DNA of 14,873 bases from an uncultured Hyphomonadaceae bacterium (GTDB taxonomy: Bacteria; Pseudomonadota; Alphaproteobacteria; Caulobacterales; Hyphomonadaceae), in NCBI GenBank assembly GCA_938049795.1, contig CALLCD010000274.1:1-14873 (forward strand). The letters are read 5' to 3'. Every line of letters starts with the position of its first letter. The first letter of the stretch is position 1. The notes below the pieces were generated by a model. The model was not told the DNA's origin, searched no databases, and saw only the letters and a program-made list of their open reading frames with translations. The position numbers were made by a program, and so were the translations under genes. Below, piece after piece: positions 1 through 4,848 of this stretch.

Positions 1-66
1 TTGCCCGCAATCCTTATGGTCGCCTATTCCGACGACACCAGAGTTTATGAAGAAGTGAGCCTCTAA
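1..66 (+). CDS. Possible 3' end of an unidentified upstream gene
   Basis: One frame is open from the left edge to a TAA at 64-66, exactly abutting the pgk start codon. It encodes 21 residues ending in DDTRVYEEVSL. I do not recognise the protein. It does not look like the C-terminus of glyceraldehyde-3-phosphate dehydrogenase, which often precedes pgk. The other two frames close earlier (stops near 46-48 and 56-58). Such a short open stretch could be chance. If it is real, the pgk ribosome-binding site (the GAAGTGAG-like stretch near 51-58) lies inside this gene and the two are probably translationally coupled. Confidence 0.35.
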   Translation: MPAILMVAYSDDTRVYEEVSL

Positions 67-1263
67 ATGAGCCAAATCAGACGTATCGAAGACGCTGGAG
101 ATTTGACCGGCAAAACGGCGATTGTCCGCGTGGATTTCAACGTGCCGATTGATGGCGACCGGATCACCGATATTACCCGTCTGAAAGCGGCGCGGCCTAC
201 GGTCAAAGCGCTCACCGAAGCGGGGGCGAAAGTTGCGCTTCTGGCGCATTTTGGCCGTCCCAAAGGCCAGCGCGTTGACGGCATGAGCCTCGCCCCGATT
301 GCGCCTGCCTTTCAGGCCGTGCTTGGCGCGCCGGTGGCTTTTGCCGAAGATTGTGTTGGCGAGAGCGTCAAAGCGGCGATTGCGGACCTGCCTGCGGGCG
401 GGGTGATCCTGCTTGAAAACACACGCTTTCACCCGGGCGAAGAAAAAGGCGACGAAGCGCTGGCGCGCGGCATGGCGGTGCTTGGCGATATTTACGTCAA
501 TGACGCCTTCTCTGCCGCCCATCGCAAGCATGCTTCCACGGCCCTGATTGCCCGTCACCTACCTTCTTTTGCGGGCCGGTCGATGGAGAAGGAGCTTGAT
601 GCGCTCGAAGCTGCGCTCGGTGCGCCCGAACGCCCCGTGATGGCGGTTGTCGGCGGCGCGAAAGTCTCCTCCAAGATCGACCTCCTGAAAAACCTTGTGT
701 CAAAAGTGGACGTGCTCGCCATAGGCGGCGGCATGGCCAATACGTTTCTGGCCGCACGCGGGCACGCGGTTGGCAAATCCCTGTGCGAACATGATCTTAC
801 CGACACGGTCAAAGAGATCGAAGCCAATGCCCAGGCCGCCCGCTGCGAGATCTTGCTGCCGGCGGATCTTGTCGTCACCAAGGAGTTTGCCGCGAATACC
901 CCCCACCGGATCTGCAAGCTCGACAGCGTGGCCGAAGACGAGATGATCCTCGACGCTGGCCCTGAAACCGTTGCAGCGCTCGCCGCGCGCATGGACACGT
1001 CCAAAACGCTGGTCTGGAACGGCCCGCTCGGCGCGTTCGAGATGGCCCCGTTCGATACGGCCACCGTCCAGGCCGCAACAGCCGCTGCCACACGCTGCCG
1101 CAAAGGCGGGCTGGTCGCGGTTGCAGGCGGAGGCGATACGGTCGCCGCGCTTAACCATGCCGAGGCGGCGCGAGATTTTACCTTCGTCTCCACCGCTGGC
1201 GGCGCGTTTCTTGAATGGATGGAGGGCAAACCCCTGCCGGGCGTCGAAGCCCTCAAACTTTAA
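67..1263 (+). CDS. pgk: Phosphoglycerate kinase
   Basis: This cytosolic enzyme transfers phosphate between 1,3-bisphosphoglycerate and ADP, the first ATP-yielding step of lower glycolysis, and runs in reverse in gluconeogenesis. At 398 residues it has the usual bacterial length and every signature is visible. The N-terminal substrate-binding domain carries VRVDFNVP (about 20-27), HFGRPKG (61-67) and LLENTRFHPGEEKGD (about 115-129). The nucleotide-binding domain carries GGAKVSSKIDLL (about 196-207), GGGMANTFL, WNGPLGAFE (about 317-325) and the glycine-rich GGGDTVAAL with the closing STAGGAFLEWMEGK. The start at 67 directly follows the upstream TAA and gives the expected N-terminus. A second stop, TAG at 1264-1266, immediately follows the TAA. 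The aldolase gene begins 22 nt downstream on the same strand, so the two are very likely co-transcribed. Confidence 0.98.
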   Translation: MSQIRRIEDAGDLTGKTAIVRVDFNVPIDGDRITDITRLKAARPTVKALTEAGAKVALLAHFGRPKGQRVDGMSLAPIAPAFQAVLGAPVAFAEDCVGESVKAAIADLPAGGVILLENTRFHPGEEKGDEALARGMAVLGDIYVNDAFSAAHRKHASTALIARHLPSFAGRSMEKELDALEAALGAPERPVMAVVGGAKVSSKIDLLKNLVSKVDVLAIGGGMANTFLAARGHAVGKSLCEHDLTDTVKEIEANAQAARCEILLPADLVVTKEFAANTPHRICKLDSVAEDEMILDAGPETVAALAARMDTSKTLVWNGPLGAFEMAPFDTATVQAATAAATRCRKGGLVAVAGGGDTVAALNHAEAARDFTFVSTAGGAFLEWMEGKPLPGVEALKL

Positions 1264-1285
1264 TAGTAACCGAGAAGACACGATC

Positions 1286-2179
1286 ATGATGAATTCAGAC
1301 ATGTACAACAAGATCAAAGCCAGAGACGGCTTTATCGCTGCGCTCGACCAATCTGGCGGGTCCACCCCGCGCGCGCTGCACAATTACGGCATTCCCGCCG
1401 ACAGCTATGCGTCCGACGAGGAGATGTTCAATCTCGTCCACCAGATGCGCACACGGATGATCAAGTCTCCTGCGTTTAATGGCGACAATCTGATCGGCGC
1501 GATCCTGTTCGAGCGTACCGTCAACAGCACCGTGGACGGCCTGCCGACCGCGCAATATGTCTGGGAAAAGAAATCCGTTGTCCCGTTTATCAAAGTCGAT
1601 AAGGGACTTGAGGCAGATGCGAACGGTGTCCAGCTTATGAAGCCCATGCCGGGCCTTGACGAGATGCTGGTCAGCTCGAAAGCCAAAGGCATTTTTGGCA
1701 CTAAGATGCGCTCTGTTATCAATGCGGCCAGCCCCGAGGGCATCGCCGCCATCGTTGCCCAGCAGATCGAAGTCGGCAAACAGATTTTCGACCACGGCCT
1801 GATGCCGATCCTCGAGCCCGAGATTACGATCACCATCGACGACAAGGCCGAAGCCGAAGACATGCTGCGCGACGAATTGATCAAACAGCTCGACGCCCTG
1901 CCCGACACATATGAAGTGATGCTCAAGCTTTCGCTTCCCGAGACCCCTAATCAGTACAAGGCGCTTGTCGATCATCCGCGCGTTCTCACTGTGGTTGCGC
2001 TTTCGGGTGGTTATCCACGTGCCCAGTCCAACCAGATGCTTGCCCAGAATGCGGGCATGGTTGCCAGCTTCTCACGCGGCTTCTCTGAAGGGCTCACCGC
2101 CCAGCAAACCGACGACGCGTTCGATGCCATGCTGGCCGAAACCATCGCCACCGTCTGCGCCGCATCCCGCGCGGGCTAG
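1286..2179 (+). CDS. fba: Class I (Schiff-base) fructose-bisphosphate aldolase
   Basis: This enzyme reversibly cleaves fructose 1,6-bisphosphate into dihydroxyacetone phosphate and glyceraldehyde 3-phosphate. The 297-residue protein matches the short bacterial class I family: the N-terminal DQSGGSTPRAL (about 21-31), VPFIKVDKGL with Lys106, ILEPEI with Glu178, the probable Schiff-base lysine in MLKLSLPE (Lys214), and ALSGGYPRAQSNQML near the C-terminus. It lacks the zinc-binding histidines of class II enzymes, so it should be metal-independent. The reading frame is open far upstream into pgk, but homology begins only here. ATG 1286 is preceded by a GAGAAG site at 1272-1277; a second ATG at 1289 is equally possible. 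It lies 22 nt after pgk and 6 nt before the next gene, which indicates an operon. The numeric symbol (fbaB/fda) varies between genomes. Confidence 0.95.
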   Translation: MMNSDMYNKIKARDGFIAALDQSGGSTPRALHNYGIPADSYASDEEMFNLVHQMRTRMIKSPAFNGDNLIGAILFERTVNSTVDGLPTAQYVWEKKSVVPFIKVDKGLEADANGVQLMKPMPGLDEMLVSSKAKGIFGTKMRSVINAASPEGIAAIVAQQIEVGKQIFDHGLMPILEPEITITIDDKAEAEDMLRDELIKQLDALPDTYEVMLKLSLPETPNQYKALVDHPRVLTVVALSGGYPRAQSNQMLAQNAGMVASFSRGFSEGLTAQQTDDAFDAMLAETIATVCAASRAG

Positions 2180-2185
2180 CGAAAA

Positions 2186-2407
2186 ATGTTAGACATGCGC
2201 CCCGACTGCGAACGCTGCGGCAAAGCCTTGCTCGCCGACGTTGACGGGGCGCTGATCTGCTCTTTTGAGTGCACATTCTGCGCTATATGCAATGAGACGG
2301 CTCTGGAAAACACCTGTCCAAACTGCGGCGGTGTCCTGACGCCCCGTCCAACGCGCCTAGGCACGGCGCTGGCGAAATATCCCGCGCGCGGCAAACCTGC
2401 ATCTTGA
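2186..2407 (+). CDS. DUF1272 family small zinc-ribbon-like protein
   Basis: This 73-residue protein has the hallmarks of the DUF1272 family: an N-terminal MLDMRPDCERCGK, the central block ICSFECTFCAICNE (about 29-42) and a closing CPNCGG (about 48-53). Seven cysteines arranged as CxxC, CxxxCxxC and CxxC should bind one or two zinc ions, like a compact zinc ribbon or B-box-like fold. The family has no established biochemical function that I know of. The start lies 6 nt after the aldolase stop, with only AAAAA and no clear Shine-Dalgarno site before it, so translation may depend on coupling to fba. The C-terminal 20 residues are basic and outside the conserved block. It is a soluble protein with no signal peptide. 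The stop codon overlaps the -35 element of the putative thiE promoter. Confidence 0.85.
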   Translation: MLDMRPDCERCGKALLADVDGALICSFECTFCAICNETALENTCPNCGGVLTPRPTRLGTALAKYPARGKPAS

Positions 2408-2432
2408 CCGCGCCCAACGGGAAAGCTACCGC
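2404..2432 (+). promoter_or_regulatory. Putative housekeeping promoter for thiE, suggesting a leaderless transcript
   Basis: TTGACCG at 2404-2410, a 14-nt spacer and GCTACCGC at 2425-2432 fit the Caulobacter sigma-70-type consensus (TTGACGS-N10-14-GCTANAWC) at 12 of 15 fixed or degenerate positions. Only 8 nt separate the -10 element from the thiE ATG at 2441. Transcription would therefore begin at or within a few bases of the start codon. No Shine-Dalgarno sequence lies at normal distance (the only GGGAAAG is 15 nt upstream), consistent with a leaderless mRNA. This is inferred from motif matching only. Confidence 0.45.
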
Positions 2433-2440
2433 CTCTTCCC

Positions 2441-3109
2441 ATGACCCAATCCAGCGAAGCGCCCCCCCGGCCTCCTACCAAGCTCTACCTCATCACCCCG
2501 CCTCAGCTTACCGATGAAGACGGGTTTATCGCCGCGTTGACCGCAGTGCTCGAAACGGGCCATGTTACCGCTTTGCAGATCCGGCTCAAGCAAGCTGACA
2601 GCAACCAGATCGACAAAGGTGCCACACGCCACCTTGCTGGTGCGATCATCCCGCTTGCCCAGAGTCTCGGAACGGCCGTGTTCATCAATGATGATGTGGA
2701 GCTTGCCGTCGAGCTTGGCGCAGACGGGGTCCACCTTGGCCGCACCGATATGCCCATCAAAGAGGCGCGGGCGCTCCTGCCGGACGAGATGATCATTGGC
2801 GCGACCTGCCATGACAGCCGCCATCTTGCCATGCAGGCGGGCGAAGATGGCGCGGACTATGTTGCCTTCGGCGCGTTCTACCCGACCGCCACCAAACAGG
2901 CGCCCACGCGCGCCGAGCCTGACATTCTGACCTGGTGGCAAGAGCTGATGGAAATCCCCTGCGTCGCGATTGGCGGCATCACGGTGGACAATGCTGCGCC
3001 CTTGATCGCGGCGGGCGCAGACTTCCTCGCCGTCTCCGCTGGTGTCTGGCAGCATGAACGTGGCCCCGTCGCCGCGGTCCAAGCTTTTGCCGCGCTGATG
3101 GAGGGGTAA
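2441..3109 (+). CDS. thiE: Thiamine phosphate synthase (ThiE/TenI superfamily)
   Basis: ThiE couples the hydroxymethylpyrimidine diphosphate and thiazole phosphate moieties into thiamine monophosphate. The 222-residue TIM barrel shows the family blocks in order: KLYLITPP (14-21), QIRLK (46-50, diphosphate-binding), FINDDVELAVELGADGVHLG (81-100, with Asp84 for magnesium), a further Asp at 103, IIGATCHDS (118-126, with Thr where ThiE usually has Ser), GADYVAFGAFYPTATK (137-152, with the Thr/Thr/Lys phosphate loop) and VAIGGIT (175-181) before GADFLAVSAGVW. The first dozen residues are a proline-rich extension outside the barrel. It could be a diverged TenI-like paralogue, but Arg48, Lys50, Asp84 and the TxTK loop favour synthase activity. 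It lies 33 nt after the DUF1272 gene and probably has its own promoter. No TPP riboswitch motif is visible upstream, and other thiamine genes are not in the window. Confidence 0.88.
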   Translation: MTQSSEAPPRPPTKLYLITPPQLTDEDGFIAALTAVLETGHVTALQIRLKQADSNQIDKGATRHLAGAIIPLAQSLGTAVFINDDVELAVELGADGVHLGRTDMPIKEARALLPDEMIIGATCHDSRHLAMQAGEDGADYVAFGAFYPTATKQAPTRAEPDILTWWQELMEIPCVAIGGITVDNAAPLIAAGADFLAVSAGVWQHERGPVAAVQAFAALMEG

Positions 3110-3131
3110 GCAGAGGCATGGAGCGCGGCAC

Positions 3132-3235
3132 TGTCATCCCGGAATTTCGCGTCAGCGGAATATCCGGGACCTAGGGGCCATTATAAGGCGTAGCGCACTG
3201 GGTCCCGGGTCTCGCTACGCTCGCCCGGGATGACA
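3132..3235. repeat. Palindromic REP-like intergenic element with 11-bp terminal inverted repeats
   Basis: The element is bounded by perfect inverted repeats, TGTCATCCCGG at 3132-3142 and CCGGGATGACA at 3225-3235. Nested symmetry is present. The left half folds as TCCCGGA (3137-3143) with TCCGGGA (3163-3169), plus an inner CGC/GCG stem. The right half folds as TCCCGGG (3203-3209) with CCCGGGA (3224-3230). GCGTAGCG (3188-3195) also pairs with CGCTACGC (3213-3220). Sequences of the type GTCATCCCGG...CCGGGATGAC are recurrent intergenic repeats in alphaproteobacterial genomes. Only one copy is in this window. Lying 23 nt after the thiE stop, it could also stop transcription by folding into a strong hairpin, but no U-tract follows. 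Confidence 0.75.
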
Positions 3236-3398
3236 AAACCAAGAGCCGCATTGGGGTATTTAGATCTCCCTATTCGCCCTTCACGATCAGCACTTATTTC
3301 CCCGCCTATTCAACCCGCACCCCCCCCTCTGCCCAGCCGATTGACCTTGCGCGGGGTCTCCTCTGCCCGGGACTCCCCCGTTTACAGCCGATCTGTGC
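3236..3398. other. Gene-free stretch between the palindromic element and the efp promoter
   Basis: Together with the repeat to its left, this is the only gap longer than 300 bases in the window (3110-3456). I see no RNA gene, riboswitch or convincing coding frame. The plus strand is notably pyrimidine-rich, with a run of eight C residues near 3320-3327. TTGACCT at 3341-3347 looks like a -35 element but has no matching -10 at the spacing used elsewhere. A frame at 3230-3433 is proline/serine-rich, begins inside the repeat, and is rejected as a gene. Confidence 0.6.
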
Positions 3399-3427
3399 TT
3401 GACCGGACGGGCCCGCCCCGCTACCCC
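3399..3427 (+). promoter_or_regulatory. Putative housekeeping promoter for efp
   Basis: TTGACCG at 3399-3405, a 14-nt spacer and GCTACCCC at 3420-3427 have the same architecture and nearly the same bases as the putative thiE promoter. Transcription would start near 3433-3437. That leaves a leader of about 20-24 nt with a good ribosome-binding site, AGAGGA at 3443-3448, 8 nt before the efp ATG. It is supported by its position and by the repeat of the motif, not by transcript data. Confidence 0.45.
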
Positions 3428-3456
3428 GCCTAGCATAGAGATAGAGGATTTTTCCT

Positions 3457-4023
3457 ATGGCCAAGATCAATGGAAACGAGATCAAGCCCGGCAATGTGAT
3501 CGAGCATCAGGGCAGCGTCTGGCGCGCCATGAAAACCAATTCCGTCAAGCCCGGCAAAGGCGGCGCGTTCAATCAGGTCGAGTTGCGCAATCTGCTCAAT
3601 GGTTCGAAACTCAATGAGCGGTTCCGCGCATCCGAAACGGTCGAAAAAGTCCGGCTAGAGCAGAAAGACTATCAGTTCCTGTTTGGCGATGATGACAGCT
3701 TTACCTTTATGGACACAGAGACATTCGAGCAAATCGAATTGCAACGCGATTTTGTTGGCGACAATGGCGCTTATCTGACCGATGGGATGATGGTCCGCAT
3801 CGAGTTCTACGAAGAGACCCCGCTTGGAGTCGCGGTGCCAGACCAAGTCGTGCTCGAAGTGCTCGAAACCGAGCCTGTCGTGAAAGGCCAGACCTCGGCC
3901 AACAGTTTCAAACCGGCCCAGTGTACGGGCGATCTGCGCATCATGGTGCCGCCCTTTATCAATGTCGGTGAAAAAATTATCGTCCAGACTTCGGACTCCA
4001 CTTACCTCAAACGCTCCGACTAA
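3457..4023 (+). CDS. efp: Translation elongation factor P
   Basis: EF-P binds the ribosome between the P and E sites and relieves stalling at consecutive prolines. The 188-residue protein has the standard length and three-domain, all-beta layout: a KOW-like N-terminal domain with VKPGKGGAF (30-38), a central OB domain with FMDTETFEQIELQRD, and a C-terminal OB domain with the signature VKGQTSANSFKPAQCTGDLRIMVPPFINVGEKI. Lys34, at the tip of the KPGKG loop, is the residue that carries beta-lysylation in EpmA-dependent species. Whether this host has that pathway cannot be told here, as epmA and epmB are absent from the window. The start is fixed by AGAGGA 8 nt upstream. The next gene begins 9 nt after the stop. 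Confidence 0.97.
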   Translation: MAKINGNEIKPGNVIEHQGSVWRAMKTNSVKPGKGGAFNQVELRNLLNGSKLNERFRASETVEKVRLEQKDYQFLFGDDDSFTFMDTETFEQIELQRDFVGDNGAYLTDGMMVRIEFYEETPLGVAVPDQVVLEVLETEPVVKGQTSANSFKPAQCTGDLRIMVPPFINVGEKIIVQTSDSTYLKRSD

Positions 4024-4032
4024 GGCCCGTCA

Positions 4033-4848
4033 ATGTCCCGTCCCTCCCCGATTGGCAGTGTTATGATCAAGGCTGCCCGCGCGGCCGGTGCTTCGCTGTC
4101 GCGCGACTTTGCCGAGGTCGAACATCTACAAGTCTCGCGCAAAGGTCCGGCCGATTTTGTCTCCAATGCCGACCACAAAGCTGAAGAGATCATCTATGAG
4201 CAGCTGACCAAAGCGCGTCCCGGCTATGGCTTTGTCATGGAAGAGCGCGGCATTGTCGAAGGCACCGACAAGACAAACAAATTCATCGTCGATCCGCTCG
4301 ACGGCACGCTGAACTTCCTGCACGGACAGCCCCATTACGCCGTTTCGGTTGCGCTCGAACGTGAGGGCGAGCTGCTAACCGGCGTCATCTATGATGTCTT
4401 CAAGAACGAGATATTCTGGGCCGAGACCGGCCGCGGCTGTTGGCTGGAGAACCGTAAGCTGCGCGTCGCATCGCGTACACATCTGGCTGACGCGGTTGTG
4501 GCAACTGGTACGCCGTGGATTGGCCAGAGTGAAGAAACGCATCGCCGGTTCTGGCGCGAACTGGCGGCCATAACCCCGCGCGCAGCAGGCATTCGCCGCT
4601 ATGGTGCAGCGTCGCTTGATCTGGCCTATGTCGCCGCCGGACGGTTTGACGGTTTCTGGGAACATGGTCTGAAATCATGGGATATCGCTGCTGGCATCGT
4701 GCTTGTGCGTGAAGCGGGCGGGGTGGTCACAGGTCTGGAGGGTGACGACCTCATGGAAACTGGCAGTCTTCTGGCGGCCAATGAGAGCCTGCACCCGCAG
4801 ATCGAGACATGTTTGCGTGCCGCTCGCGAGGCTTCAACGTCGGGCTAA
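4033..4848 (+). CDS. suhB: Inositol monophosphatase family protein (SuhB-like)
   Basis: This is a magnesium-dependent sugar-phosphate phosphatase of the IMPase fold, 271 residues. All metal-binding motifs are intact: ME-ER with Glu70/Glu71, DPLDGTLNF at 87-95 (Asp87, Asp90, Thr92) and SWDIAAGIVLVREAGG at 215-230 with Asp217. VSNAD near 43-47 supplies the N-terminal loop. Substrate is uncertain within this family: myo-inositol-1-phosphate, other sugar phosphates, or PAP. In enterobacteria SuhB also acts in rRNA antitermination. The start is preceded by AAGG at 4022-4025, which overlaps the efp stop, so translation is probably coupled to efp in a two-gene operon. Its TAA shares four bases (CTAA, 4845-4848) with the stop codon of the convergent histidine kinase gene. 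Confidence 0.9.
   Translation: MSRPSPIGSVMIKAARAAGASLSRDFAEVEHLQVSRKGPADFVSNADHKAEEIIYEQLTKARPGYGFVMEERGIVEGTDKTNKFIVDPLDGTLNFLHGQPHYAVSVALEREGELLTGVIYDVFKNEIFWAETGRGCWLENRKLRVASRTHLADAVVATGTPWIGQSEETHRRFWRELAAITPRAAGIRRYGAASLDLAYVAAGRFDGFWEHGLKSWDIAAGIVLVREAGGVVTGLEGDDLMETGSLLAANESLHPQIETCLRAAREASTSG

Noticed and set aside
971..1285. Long N-terminal extension of the aldolase frame into pgk
   Set aside because: The extension is antiparallel to no known domain and lies entirely inside pgk in another frame; homology to class I aldolase begins at 1286-1301 and a ribosome-binding site precedes 1286.
555..1383. Long minus-strand open frames opposite pgk (555-1256 and 700-1383)
   Set aside because: They are shadows of a high-GC gene with clear pgk motifs on the plus strand; the antisense products show no recognisable domain.
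1295..1975. Minus-strand open frame of 226 codons opposite the aldolase gene
   Set aside because: The plus strand encodes a complete aldolase; the antisense translation has no family signature and no ribosome-binding site.
2408..2440. TPP riboswitch upstream of thiE
   Set aside because: The gap is 33 bp, too short for the aptamer, and neither the CTGAGA nor the ACCTGA signature blocks are present nearby.
3341..3369. Second promoter for efp at TTGACCT 3341
   Set aside because: The 8-mer after 14 nt has no TA core, unlike the putative promoter at 3399-3427, and other spacings give no better match.
3230..3433. Small plus-strand frame of 67 codons between thiE and efp
   Set aside because: It begins inside the palindromic repeat, has no ribosome-binding site, and runs through the efp promoter; its Pro/Ser/Arg-rich product looks like translated non-coding DNA.
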